A program made the translations under genes and the position numbers. From contig NZ_AZAJ01000001.1 of the NCBI RefSeq assembly GCF_000504205.1, forward strand, positions 3,074,879 to 3,138,878: a stretch of DNA of 64,000 bases, written 5' to 3'. A model generated the notes under the pieces. It was not told the DNA's origin and did no database searches. It saw only the letters and a program-made list of their open reading frames with translations. Source of the DNA: Methanolobus tindarius DSM 2278 (GTDB taxonomy: Archaea > Halobacteriota > Methanosarcinia > Methanosarcinales > Methanosarcinaceae). This document shows positions 28,252 to 37,616 of the stretch, piece after piece (the first letter of the stretch is position 1; each line of letters starts with the position of its first letter).

Positions 28252-28445
28252 AATCCATATTCCTATAGTATATAGGATTGAAAATGGCATTTTCTGAAAA
28301 TGGCCAAAAAGGGTATGTTTTTCTGAAACTGGCCATTCCATAGTATGTATGAATACAGGGGTTCCAAACTCCAACCCCTCCATTATCTACACAAAAGTAT
28401 CTGGAAAAATACTAGCCATTTTAATTCAATCCATATTCTTATAGT
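28252..28445. repeat. degenerate short repeats
   Basis: AATCCATATTCYTATAGT occurs at 28252-28269 and 28428-28445. TTTTCTGAAAMTGGCC occurs at 28290-28305 and 28319-28334. TCCTATA/TATAGGA is a near-perfect palindrome inside the first copy. It may be the remains of an element; no transposase is present. Confidence 0.35.
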
Positions 28446-29129
28446 GTTTGTAATTTCTGGACGTTGTAGAAATATTATATAGAAAACAAGAAAAACGTTA
28501 CCAATACAGCCATTCATGCAATTACCACTATAGCAAGCATAACGATAAAATGGATTTGCATTCAAAATGCATTCAAAATTAATAGAAACTCAATATAATA
28601 GATAAATAGAACAAAATATGCAAAACCAGAAACTAATTGATATTATTTATAACGTATATGTTTTTTAAAATAATCAAACATACATCACATTTTTTCTTTC
28701 ATTTTGTACAAAATAAATTAGTATGTAGTATTTAATTAAGAATATATTTATAATATACTTTTTGTAACTTATAGTCTACACTAAACAAGCTACAAGATAA
28801 TAAATAAAAATATTGCAATAAATATAGAACTTAACAATTATTTATTAGTTACTAGAAAAATAAAAATTGTTTTACAAATTTTATTTTAACAGATAGTGTA
28901 AAGTATATAATTTGGTACATACTTTTAAATTAGTTGTAATTGTTGTCATTTTATTTTATTATTTAAACATGTATACTTTAGTATATAGATTGATATCTAA
29001 TGTAACATCATACAAAGTACTGTAAATCCAATTACAAATACATCCCATATAAAGAAAACCAAAATAATCTTTTTCAAAACTTAAAACTAAATAACATGCC
29101 AATGATCAGTAAATCCGTGAAAGAAGCCT

Positions 29130-30308
29130 ATGACAAAACAACGTTTTTTTATTTACTCAACTGTGTTTCTCATAATGGGTTTATCGAATTCCGTTATCCC
29201 TGTATTACCTGAGATTGCTACTGCTTCATCGGTGGAATCAGGCACCATTAAATACACTTTACTTTTTTCCGGCTATTTTATCGGAGCATTGTTAACCCTG
29301 ATACCTTTTGGATTTTTAGCAGACAGGTATGAACATCTGAAGATAATCATTTTTGCTATTTCCCTTACAGCAATTTCCGGCACAATCCTTACTGTAACCA
29401 ACAACATCCATATAATGATACTAGCAAGAATACTTGAAGGCAGCGCATGTGGTGCATTTTTCCCAGCAGCATATGCAATGCTTGCCGAATATCAGAAAAA
29501 AAATCAATATCTGGGAGAATTCAATTTTCTCCTTAATGCCGGACTTGCAGCTGGTGCCGTAGCTGCAGGATTTCTGGCAGAGGAATTCATTAAAGGAGCA
29601 ATTATACTTTTCACCCTGCTTTCGTTAATAGTGTTTATTTTTGGCATTATTAAAACAAGTTCACTCCAAAACAAGAACAAGAATAATAACAATGATAAAA
29701 ATAATTTAATCCTGAAAACAAAAGAAAAAACACATTCAAACACCACATTTTTGATTGAAATTAAAAAGATTCTCAATATAGCATTCAATCCATTATTTAT
29801 CAGAACATGGATAATTGCATTTTTTATTTTTGGAATCACCGGAGTAATGCTTGCCTATTACCCACAATACAGTAGCGGAATGCTCAGCAAACCGGAACTT
29901 GGCATAGTGATAGCTACAGTATATATTAGCTCAATGACCACCAACCTCATTGCAGGAAGGTCAAGCATTAAGTTCAGAAAAATGATCAACATAGGCATAA
30001 TACTTGCTGCTGCAGGCGTCATAATCTCAATTACACAACCCCTTCCAGGTTTTACGCTTCTTGGCATAGGATCGGGAATGGCAATGATAGGTTTACCAAT
30101 AGCAGTTTCCTGTATGAATATCAGTAAAAAGGACAAAGGACTGAGCATGGGAATCTTCACAACATTTACATACATGGGACTTGCATTCCTACCCATGATA
30201 ATGGGCTACTTTACAAAATACGGATATCTTGCAATGTTTGCAGGAACTTCATTGCTTATGGTTCTTACACTTTTACTGAAAGACAGTAGTAAAAATAATA
30301 CCAGTTAA
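29130..30308 (+). CDS. MFS transporter, 12-helix type
   Basis: 392 residues with about 12 membrane helices and the MFS motif A at FGFLADRYEHLK between helices 2 and 3. The central cytoplasmic loop is extremely Asn/Lys-rich (about residues 176-200). It resembles DHA1-type drug or metabolite efflux proteins, but the substrate is not predictable. It follows the gene-poor region. The next gene starts 60 bp downstream on the same strand. Confidence 0.85.
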   Translation: MTKQRFFIYSTVFLIMGLSNSVIPVLPEIATASSVESGTIKYTLLFSGYFIGALLTLIPFGFLADRYEHLKIIIFAISLTAISGTILTVTNNIHIMILARILEGSACGAFFPAAYAMLAEYQKKNQYLGEFNFLLNAGLAAGAVAAGFLAEEFIKGAIILFTLLSLIVFIFGIIKTSSLQNKNKNNNNDKNNLILKTKEKTHSNTTFLIEIKKILNIAFNPLFIRTWIIAFFIFGITGVMLAYYPQYSSGMLSKPELGIVIATVYISSMTTNLIAGRSSIKFRKMINIGIILAAAGVIISITQPLPGFTLLGIGSGMAMIGLPIAVSCMNISKKDKGLSMGIFTTFTYMGLAFLPMIMGYFTKYGYLAMFAGTSLLMVLTLLLKDSSKNNTS

Positions 30309-30368
30309 ATCAAATTAACTAAAACAAAATAGAAACTTTATTATGGAGATACTCTCTTTCTTGGATTG

Positions 30369-31847
30369 ATGGCACCAATAAAAAACGTAAAAACGATCAT
30401 CCCTGAAAGAAAAATTGATACATTACACCTGTTTTCAATTTGCTGTGTCCTCTTACTGGCATTGTGTATTTTCACATCTCAGGCAGGAGCAAATACAGTT
30501 GCAGAAATAGGATCAGTAAACACTCCCCATGGTGCCATTATTCTCATTGTTGATGGTTTAAGTTCATGTTATGTGTATCCTGAATACACTCCTTACGCAA
30601 TAGATGGCTCAATGCTTGAAAAAGCAGAAGTACCTAAAATGCAGGAAATATTCGATAATAGTTGCAGGGTGCTTGATGTAACAGTACCTCAGACATTTAC
30701 CGAAGGTGGTCACTCTGTGATTGCCACAGGATATTCCAGTGCGGATTCTGAACTCACCGGCTCTTCAGAAACAACATTCTTTGACGTAGCTCATGATTAC
30801 GATTATCTAACGTTCGCGATTATGGAAAAAGGCGATTCAGGTGGTTTTTGCAGCAAACAAAATGTAGTCATGCATGACACAAAAAACTCCATAAACGAAC
30901 CTGAAATGGTCATTCAAACAAACAGGATTACAGAAGACAATAAAGATATTTCATTTGAAATCACTGAATTGATGCAGGTTCATTCCTCCGGGTTACAGGA
31001 AAAACTTGATCAGTATCCGGAAGGCTCTATTGAACGTTACATTGAATATAACGCGTGGGTTATTGAAACCGGGATTGATGTTATTGAATACATGGAAAAA
31101 GAGTATCCTGAACAAAATTACATACTCACATTAAATGCAGGTGCTGTTGACAGTGCCGGCCATTACAAAAAGAATAGCGGTTATATTGAATGTATTGAAG
31201 GAATCGACAACATAAGTTATTCACTTTATGAAACCTGCCTTACAAACAATCTGGCTTTTGTACTTACAGGTGATCACGGAATGGCATTCCCTACCAATGA
31301 TTCAAAGGGAGGACACCAGGCAGAAAAATATTCCGTAATGACTGAATCACAAAAAGTTCCACTGGCAATAACTGCAAATGATATTGATAATGTTGTTGTG
31401 GAAGGGAAGTTCAAACAGGAAGACATTGCACCAACAATTCTTGAGGTACTAAACATCCCCGGTAAACTGAGACTTGCAGACGGAGAGGCAATTGCACTTA
31501 AAGATTACACAAATGTTGAAGTAATTATTCCGGAAGAAGGCGAACTATCTTTAACAAAAGAGGGAAAAATTCTCTTTAAAGATAATGTCAGAGAAAACAT
31601 TGCTTTTCAGGGTATTGAGCCGGATAATGAATATATACTAACATTTAAACCTTTATCAGAACAGGACAATACTGTACAGCAATCTTTCAGTGCTGGATCA
31701 GATATTTCAGTCAAACTCTTAACATCAGAACAGAGCTCCAAAAGTGATAAATCCTATCAGAACTCTCGTTATATAGAAGGAGGATTTCTGATAGGAGCAG
31801 TAAATCTTACAGGACTGCTGCTGATACGTAAAATACTGAAGGAATAA
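30369..31847 (+). CDS. exported alkaline-phosphatase-superfamily protein
   Basis: About 492 residues: an N-terminal signal/anchor (about 20-42), an alkaline phosphatase/sulfatase-fold catalytic domain, and a C-terminal beta domain with a final membrane helix (GGFLIGAVNLTGLLLI). Metal-site and catalytic patterns visible: IVDG near the start, TFTEGGHS (nucleophile Thr/Ser region), AVDSAGH, TGDHGM and KGGH. This order matches phosphomutase/phosphodiesterase/sulfatase relatives, so surface hydrolysis of a phospho- or sulfo-ester is likely, substrate unknown. ATG 30369 is chosen over TTG 30366. Confidence 0.75.
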   Translation: MAPIKNVKTIIPERKIDTLHLFSICCVLLLALCIFTSQAGANTVAEIGSVNTPHGAIILIVDGLSSCYVYPEYTPYAIDGSMLEKAEVPKMQEIFDNSCRVLDVTVPQTFTEGGHSVIATGYSSADSELTGSSETTFFDVAHDYDYLTFAIMEKGDSGGFCSKQNVVMHDTKNSINEPEMVIQTNRITEDNKDISFEITELMQVHSSGLQEKLDQYPEGSIERYIEYNAWVIETGIDVIEYMEKEYPEQNYILTLNAGAVDSAGHYKKNSGYIECIEGIDNISYSLYETCLTNNLAFVLTGDHGMAFPTNDSKGGHQAEKYSVMTESQKVPLAITANDIDNVVVEGKFKQEDIAPTILEVLNIPGKLRLADGEAIALKDYTNVEVIIPEEGELSLTKEGKILFKDNVRENIAFQGIEPDNEYILTFKPLSEQDNTVQQSFSAGSDISVKLLTSEQSSKSDKSYQNSRYIEGGFLIGAVNLTGLLLIRKILKE

Positions 31848-31906
31848 TCCACACACTAATTCAAAGGCAGATAATTGCTATAAAGTTACTGAAAGGAATT
31901 GATGCC

Positions 31907-32704
31907 ATGAAGCAAGAGCTACATAGACTTTTGCAGAATACATTTGAGATCTTCACATCTGAAGAAGCACTGGTACGCATAAACTCATCGAAAGCCCTGA
32001 TAGTAGGAGATATTCATGGGAATCTGGAAGCACTTGAATTTATTCTGTACATTCGCAAAGCGCTGAAATGTGATCACATTGTATTTCTTGGGGACTACGT
32101 TGACAAAGGCCCCCATTCTTCCGAGGTTCTCGAAAGGATCCTGACAATGAAATTGCGGGAACCTGAAACATTTATTTTGCTGAGGGGAAATCATGAAACA
32201 AGAGAAATGAACAGAGTTCATGGTTTTTATGATGAAATACTGGACGAGGAATTGTTCCTTGCTGCAAACCGCACATTTGAGGAAATGCCGATTTCTGCAG
32301 TCATAAATGATTCTATTTTCTGCGTGCACGGGGGCATTCCCGGACCTGTTGATCTGAATCGCATAAATAAAGAAGAAGCGTTTCATTTTTTATGGAATGA
32401 CCCAAGTGGTTGTGACGGCATAAGCGCGTCTATCCGTGGACCACGGCCCAAATGTTTCGGAGGAGATGTATTTAGTGAATTCATGGACAAAAATGATCTG
32501 TCTTTAATGATACGGGGACATACAGCACTTTTTACAGGTCATGCCTGGTGCTTTGATCGAAAAATGCTTTCTATTTTTTCCTGCCCGGAATACACAGGAA
32601 AATCCAATAATGCCTCTTTTGCCTTATTAAAGGAAGATGAATTATCCATATTTACATTTGGAAGAACTGGCAATTGTTACTCACTAATTCGTAATAACTT
32701 CTGA
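31907..32704 (+). CDS. PPP-family serine/threonine protein phosphatase
   Basis: 265 residues carrying the PPP metal-site signatures: GDIHGN, GDYVDKG and RGNHE, followed by HGGIPGP and IRGHTA. It is a cytoplasmic protein phosphatase of the PP1/PP2A type found in some archaea. Targets are unknown. AAAGGAATTGATGCC precedes the start. A Ser/Thr kinase is not in the window. Confidence 0.9.
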   Translation: MKQELHRLLQNTFEIFTSEEALVRINSSKALIVGDIHGNLEALEFILYIRKALKCDHIVFLGDYVDKGPHSSEVLERILTMKLREPETFILLRGNHETREMNRVHGFYDEILDEELFLAANRTFEEMPISAVINDSIFCVHGGIPGPVDLNRINKEEAFHFLWNDPSGCDGISASIRGPRPKCFGGDVFSEFMDKNDLSLMIRGHTALFTGHAWCFDRKMLSIFSCPEYTGKSNNASFALLKEDELSIFTFGRTGNCYSLIRNNF

Positions 32705-32784
32705 TTCACAATTGTTAAATACACTTAGTGAGTATATTTTATTGTTAAACATATTCTGAAATTCTGAATATGGGGGAAGATCAT

Positions 32785-33009
32785 ATGTCAGAAACAAACA
32801 TCGATGTTAGGGGACAGACCTGTCCGGTGCCTCTTGTAGAATGCCGTAAAGCAATTCGTAAAGCTGCCCCGGGAGATGAAATTGTAATTACAGGGACACA
32901 TTCTGCTTCCAAAAAAGAAATACCCATGGCCTGTGAGGCAATGGGACTTGAAGTTGTGGAAGTGGATGAAAATAACGAAAAAGAGTGGACAATCCGAATT
33001 AAGAAATGA
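32785..33009 (+). CDS. TusA-family sulfur carrier
   Basis: 74 residues with the TusA/SirA fold: DVRGQTCPVPLVECRKA contains the CPxP motif with the persulfide-carrying Cys. GGGGGAAG precedes ATG 32785, so the upstream ATG at 32770 is less likely. It heads a same-strand cluster with a DsrE-like protein, an IscS homologue and IscU, suggesting sulfur relay for Fe-S or thio-modification chemistry. Confidence 0.9.
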   Translation: MSETNIDVRGQTCPVPLVECRKAIRKAAPGDEIVITGTHSASKKEIPMACEAMGLEVVEVDENNEKEWTIRIKK

Positions 33010-33033
33010 CACTTTCGGGAGAGTGGGTAGTAC

Positions 33034-33453
33034 ATGACAGAAAAGGCAGTAATAGTTGCACATAGTGGTGACCTTGACAAGATATATAGTGCACTTATAG
33101 TTGCAAACGGTGCGCTTTCCATGGGAATGGAAGCATCTATATTTTTTACATTCTGGGGTTTGCAATGTCTTAAAAAAGGAGGGCTGGACAAAGGTCCCCT
33201 TTCCAGAATGAATTTACTGGGACTGGGTAAATGGATGGTAAAAAGCAGGATGAAAAAAGCCAATGTTGTTTCACTTGAAAAACTGATGGAAGATTACAAA
33301 GAACTTGGCGGAAAGATAATCGCCTGCGAGATGACCATGGAAATAATGGGAATCAAGGAAGAGGAATTGAACAACCAATGGATAGACGAATATGGTGCTG
33401 TTGGCACTTATATAATGGAAGCAAAAGATGCCAAGATTACCCTATTTATCTAA
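33034..33453 (+). CDS. DsrE/DsrF-like (DsrE2) protein
   Basis: 139 residues. The start MTEKAVIVAHSGDLDKIY and the conserved Cys in KIIACEMTMEIMGI are typical of DsrE2-type proteins, which carry or reduce persulfide sulfur. An internal hydrophobic segment (ASIFFTFWGLQCL) suggests membrane contact. It lies 24 bp after tusA and is likely cotranscribed. Confidence 0.85.
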   Translation: MTEKAVIVAHSGDLDKIYSALIVANGALSMGMEASIFFTFWGLQCLKKGGLDKGPLSRMNLLGLGKWMVKSRMKKANVVSLEKLMEDYKELGGKIIACEMTMEIMGIKEEELNNQWIDEYGAVGTYIMEAKDAKITLFI

Positions 33454-33491
33454 ATATCACAATATTTTGAAGAAACAAACAGGGAGTAACT

Positions 33492-34664
33492 ATGTTAGAT
33501 GAAATGATTTACCTCGATAATTCAGCCAGTACGCGCCTGGACGAAAGAGTTCTGGATGCAATGAAACCATATTTCTTTGATACATATGCAGTGGCAACAT
33601 CTGAATTTGGATATTCCATGGGAATCGATGCAAAAGAAGGTCTTGAAGAAGCCAGGACAATAATAGCAAATTCCCTGGGTGCAACACCTGAGGAAATTGT
33701 ATTCACATCAGGTGACACAGAATCAAGTAATATGGCAATAAAAGGCGTTGTTGCAGCTCTTAAGAAAAAGAAGGGAGAGCACATAATCGTATCAAAATTA
33801 GAGGATTTTGCAGTACTTAATACTGCTAAAAATCTCGAGAAACAGGGATACAGTGTAGACTACATTAGTGTTGATTCAGAAGGCTTTGTGGATCTTGAGG
33901 AACTCAAGAGCAAGATAAGGGATGATACTGTCCTTGTATCCATCCAGTATGCAAATCAGGAAATAGGTACTCTTCAGGACCTTGATGCCATCGCAAAGAT
34001 ATGTAAGGAAAAAGATGTGCTTTTCCATACTGATGCAACGCACAGCTACATGCGAGTACCAATTAATGTTTCACAAACACCTGTAGACATGATAAGCATG
34101 TCAGCCCATACAATCCACGGACCAAGAGGTGTCGGTGCACTTTATATCCGCAAGGGTACACCCATTACTAAATGGATGGATGGCGGCTATCAGGAAACAG
34201 ATCGTCGTGCAGGACTTGAAAATATCCCGGGAGCTGTAGGTTTTGCAAAAGCAGTGGAACTTGTAACAGACAAGGAAACTGAATTTCTGGCTTCGATGAG
34301 AGATTACACTATAAAAAGAGTCTTCGAAGAAATACCCCATGTCACACTAAACGGAAGCAAGAAACAGAGAACGCCACAGAATGCCAATATCACGTTCCAT
34401 TACGTGGAAGGTGAATCAATGACCCTGCATCTGGATATGAGAGGGTTTGCAGTAAGCACCGGGTCTGCATGCTTCAGCCGGTCACTGGAAGCAAGTCATG
34501 TTATTCTCGGCATTGGCGGAGATCATGAAAGGGCACACGGCTCCATCAGGTTCACATTCGGACGCTATAACAGCATGAATGATGTTGATGCTGTGGTAGA
34601 TGCAATCAAAGAGATAGTAAAGCAACTCAGGGACATTAGTCCCCTGTATAATAAAGAGGCATGA
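33492..34664 (+). CDS. IscS/NifS homologue lacking the PLP lysine
   Basis: 390 residues with the fold signatures of class V cysteine desulfurases: start LDNSASTRLDERV, FTSGDTESSN, and the sulfur-accepting loop Cys327 in STGSACFSRSLE. The PLP lysine position reads SAHTIHGPRG, so Thr207 replaces Lys. The PLP-stacking His of the EH(K) motif reads LEDF. Archaeoglobus fulgidus IscS also lacks this Lys (Asp there) and does not act as a normal desulfurase, and the same is expected here. It may be an Fe-S scaffold partner, bringing Cys327 to IscU. GGGAG upstream supports the ATG. It is followed immediately by iscU. Confidence 0.85.
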   Translation: MLDEMIYLDNSASTRLDERVLDAMKPYFFDTYAVATSEFGYSMGIDAKEGLEEARTIIANSLGATPEEIVFTSGDTESSNMAIKGVVAALKKKKGEHIIVSKLEDFAVLNTAKNLEKQGYSVDYISVDSEGFVDLEELKSKIRDDTVLVSIQYANQEIGTLQDLDAIAKICKEKDVLFHTDATHSYMRVPINVSQTPVDMISMSAHTIHGPRGVGALYIRKGTPITKWMDGGYQETDRRAGLENIPGAVGFAKAVELVTDKETEFLASMRDYTIKRVFEEIPHVTLNGSKKQRTPQNANITFHYVEGESMTLHLDMRGFAVSTGSACFSRSLEASHVILGIGGDHERAHGSIRFTFGRYNSMNDVDAVVDAIKEIVKQLRDISPLYNKEA

Positions 34665-34673
34665 GGCGATAAT

Positions 34674-35309
34674 ATGAAATTTCCATACACAGAAAAGGTA
34701 CTTGAGCATTTTAAGAATCCACGCAATGTAGGAAAAATGGAAAATCCGGATGGAAAAGGACTGGAAGGCAGCCCTGCATGTGGAGACATGGTTGCAGTCT
34801 ATCTTCAGGTGAACCCGGACACCCAGGTAATCGAGGATATCAAATTCGAGTCATACGGATGTGCTTCTAACATTGCAACAGCCTCCATAATAACTGAGCT
34901 TGCAAAAGGCAAGACGGTTGAAGAAGCTAAAAAGATAAGCTGGCAGGAGGCTACCGAAGAGCTGGGAGGACTTCCACCTGTAAAAGCCCATTGTTCCGTA
35001 CTTGCAGTAGAAGGACTTCGTGCAGCCATAAGAGATTATGAGGAAAAGCACGGCCTTGTAAGTGAACAGGAACCAACCACTGTTGATGTTATCAGAAGCA
35101 GGTTGAAGCATGTGATGAACCCAATGGCAGGGCTGGATATTATCAGGACCGAGCTGGTCACCAAAATGGAGATCAACGATGGTGTTGTCAGAATACTTAT
35201 TGACCTGCCGTCAAACCATCAGTTTGCAGCAAACATCAAGGAAGAGGTCACAGAGAAGCTTGAATCCCTCTGGGATGTTAATGAGGTTAATGTTGTCTTT
35301 ACTGAGTAA
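34674..35309 (+). CDS. iscU: IscU Fe-S scaffold fused to DUF59-like domain
   Basis: The N-terminal ~125 residues are IscU: the three cluster-ligand Cys are in SPACGD, YGCASN and AHCSV. The C-terminal ~75 residues (from TTVDVIRSRLKHVMNP) resemble the DUF59/MIP18 family of Fe-S assembly proteins (EINDGVVRILIDLP). It assembles and hands over Fe-S clusters. It starts 9 bp after the IscS-like gene with GAGGCGATA upstream, so the pair is one operon. The fusion is unusual relative to stand-alone bacterial IscU. Confidence 0.85.
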   Translation: MKFPYTEKVLEHFKNPRNVGKMENPDGKGLEGSPACGDMVAVYLQVNPDTQVIEDIKFESYGCASNIATASIITELAKGKTVEEAKKISWQEATEELGGLPPVKAHCSVLAVEGLRAAIRDYEEKHGLVSEQEPTTVDVIRSRLKHVMNPMAGLDIIRTELVTKMEINDGVVRILIDLPSNHQFAANIKEEVTEKLESLWDVNEVNVVFTE

Positions 35310-35336
35310 AGATGATGTTTAATCCTTTCTTATTTT

Positions 35337-37598
35337 TTACCAATTGAAATCTGAATTCTTCAGTGATTTAAGATTCTCTTCGCAAAAAATGATTATTCGC
35401 GGATCTTTTATTTCTTTGCCTATCACTAGTGCCTGATTATAGTGCTCAATGGATTTCTCGACTTCACCAAGAACACTATATGCGAGACCGAGGCTGCTGA
35501 GACGAGTACCTTCACCGTTCCGGTCCCCAATCTCACGGAAAATTGCAAGAGCCTGTTCACCGTAATCAATGGCTTTCTCAACCTGACCAAGAACATGGTA
35601 AGCGTTGCCAAGGTTGCCGAGATCACTGCCTTCACCGCACCTGTCTCCAATCTCACGAGAAATCACAAGTGCTTGTTCATGGTACTCAATAGCTTTCCAA
35701 AGCCCACCAAGAACATAGTAAGCGTTGCCAAGGTTGCCGAGACGAATACCTTCGCTGCGTCTGTCCCCAATCATACGGGAAATCACGAGTGCCTGCTCAT
35801 AGTAATCAATAGCTTTCTCGACTTCACCAAGATCACTATATGCGAGACCTAGGCTGCCGAGACAGGCACCTTCGCATTTCCTGTCCTCAATCTCATGGGA
35901 AATCACAAGACCCTGTTCATGGTACTCAATAGCTTTCTCGACTTCACCAAGAACATAGTAAGCGTTGCCAAGGTTGCCGAGCTCAATGACTTCACCGCAC
36001 TTGTCCCCAATCTCACGAGAGATTATAAGTGCCCGTTTATGGTACTCAATAGCTTTCTCGACCTCACCAAGAATATTATAAGCCCTGGCGAGGTTGCCGA
36101 TAACTGCACTATGAGTAACCATACTGCTCAACAAAATTTTATTCTCAAAAGGATTATCTGGTAGCAGTCCTGAATAAAGGTCAACAAGCATTTTGAAGTT
36201 TCCCCATTTATCAAGGTCTCGATGCAGCCCATTATCAAAAATAATATCTGCAGCTACGTCATACTCTTTGGCAAGGCAGGCATGATAATGTGCTTCTATC
36301 AATGATAGAACATCCTCTTTTTTTGTGCGTGTTTCTGGTATGGGAAGTGAAAGATAGTACTCGCAAGCAAGTTTGTGGATTTCCATCTTATTTTCCAGAT
36401 CATCATACGAAAACTCCTGAACTAAAGGGTGAAGCCAATAGTTACCAACATGATCAGTTTCTAGAAGCGAATTGTCAATAAGTTTCCGCAAAGCATCAGG
36501 GGATGTCTTATCTGTGAACATTCTTTTGAGTGCAGTTATGGATTCAGGCTGGCGGAAGACTGCTATGCGCTCTAACAATTCTTTTTCATCCCCTGCCAGT
36601 TTATCGAATAACTTTCTTGCCTTTTTGATAGTATCGTATTTGCTTTTTTGATACATGCTCAGGTCATCCAGTGCATCATTTATGCCAAAAATCTTAACAA
36701 TATCTATCAAAAGCTTCAATGCTAAAGGATGTCCATCTACACCTTTCACTAATTCTTCTAACTTTGCAGGTTCGACTTCATCAAGTCCATTCTTTCTCAG
36801 GTAATCAATACCAAAATCTATGTTTAAACCCTTAAGTTCTTTTTTTTCTTCATCTATTACATCAATTAAACTTTCTCCGTTCTTCAGTACAGGCAAAGTT
36901 CTGCTTGTTACGATTATCCTGGCTTGATGAGTACTGTTGCGTAAGGATGTAAACAATAGATCAATTCCTTCATCATGGAATTCCCTGCTATCCATTATGG
37001 TTTCCAGGTTATCAAAGATCAGCCAAACAGAGTCTCGATCTCTTAATTCTGCAGTTAATTTATTGATATCATCCTGCCCAGCGTCCCTTCCTTCTGTTTT
37101 GAAACTTGCAATGTCTGTTTTGTTCATATAGCTTGCAAGCTTTTCAAGAATATCTCCTAATGTAGCACTTTGGTTTTTATTGAAATCTAACCAGAATGGA
37201 ATAGGAACGTTTGCTGGCCTTGTTTCAACAAGAGCCCGTGCTAATGTTGTCTTGCCCACACCACCTATGCCACTAATCAATAAAATACGATGATTCTGAA
37301 GATACTCCAGATTTTTACTCAGTTCAAGAAATCGGTTCTCAATAACAAATTCACGAAGTCGTGGTGGAAGATTTGGAAGAATTGAAGGATTATAACTATT
37401 TATGATTTTTAGATTTGTCTCTTCCATCCTTTTTTGATTAAGATTATCTATCAGTTCACTTAATTCTTTACCAGAGAGATTTTCTGAGTTGAACTGAATG
37501 ATATATTCTCCAATTGCAAGCTGGCCACTGGTGTCACCAATGTTTACATCCCTGCCAGCTGTTATGCCAGAACCACTAGCAACATCTTGCTTATCCAT
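35337..37598 (-). CDS. STAND ATPase: NB-ARC plus six TPR repeats
   Basis: 753 residues. A short glycine-rich N-terminal motif (GSGITAG, then SGQLAIGEYI, residues 8-33) is followed by a helical linker and an NB-ARC NTPase: Walker A GIGGVGKTT (110-118), Walker B LIFDN (193-197), sensor VTSR, and GHPLAL. A winged-helix region (YWLHPLVQEF) follows, then six 40-residue TPRs with the pattern LGNLGNAYxxLGEVEKAIEY, which are near-repeats at DNA level. Such proteins are autoinhibited switches; many act in phage defence. The upstream neighbour carries the same N-terminal motif, so both likely bind each other or a shared partner. Confidence 0.85.
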   Translation of the reverse strand: MDKQDVASGSGITAGRDVNIGDTSGQLAIGEYIIQFNSENLSGKELSELIDNLNQKRMEETNLKIINSYNPSILPNLPPRLREFVIENRFLELSKNLEYLQNHRILLISGIGGVGKTTLARALVETRPANVPIPFWLDFNKNQSATLGDILEKLASYMNKTDIASFKTEGRDAGQDDINKLTAELRDRDSVWLIFDNLETIMDSREFHDEGIDLLFTSLRNSTHQARIIVTSRTLPVLKNGESLIDVIDEEKKELKGLNIDFGIDYLRKNGLDEVEPAKLEELVKGVDGHPLALKLLIDIVKIFGINDALDDLSMYQKSKYDTIKKARKLFDKLAGDEKELLERIAVFRQPESITALKRMFTDKTSPDALRKLIDNSLLETDHVGNYWLHPLVQEFSYDDLENKMEIHKLACEYYLSLPIPETRTKKEDVLSLIEAHYHACLAKEYDVAADIIFDNGLHRDLDKWGNFKMLVDLYSGLLPDNPFENKILLSSMVTHSAVIGNLARAYNILGEVEKAIEYHKRALIISREIGDKCGEVIELGNLGNAYYVLGEVEKAIEYHEQGLVISHEIEDRKCEGACLGSLGLAYSDLGEVEKAIDYYEQALVISRMIGDRRSEGIRLGNLGNAYYVLGGLWKAIEYHEQALVISREIGDRCGEGSDLGNLGNAYHVLGQVEKAIDYGEQALAIFREIGDRNGEGTRLSSLGLAYSVLGEVEKSIEHYNQALVIGKEIKDPRIIIFCEENLKSLKNSDFNW

Positions 37599-37616
37599 TG
37601 CTGCACCCGTGCCCGT

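Larger units (their letters stand above)
24112..29129. other. 5-kb gene-poor region with structured-element array
   Basis: No ORF here has coding character. The frames at 25047-25265 and 25174-25383 run through paired stems. From 24.42 to 27.1 kb it contains repeated modules of TATA box, short leader, 8-16 bp stem, A/C-rich loop and T-rich tail, listed separately. From 27.1 to 29.1 kb it is AT-rich, with a possible 23-codon ORF, small hairpins (for example AGATGTAAC/GTTACATCT near 27.66 kb) and degenerate repeats near 28.3 kb. Confidence 0.6.

Noticed and set aside
28383-28565. 60-codon minus-strand ORF
   Set aside because: Unusual Cys/Tyr-rich sequence with no ribosome site, overlapping degenerate repeats. 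A neighbouring frame looks pilin-like but contains a stop.
35442-36164. Plus-strand repetitive ORFs opposite the STAND gene
   Set aside because: They are antisense images of the 40-residue TPR repeats.
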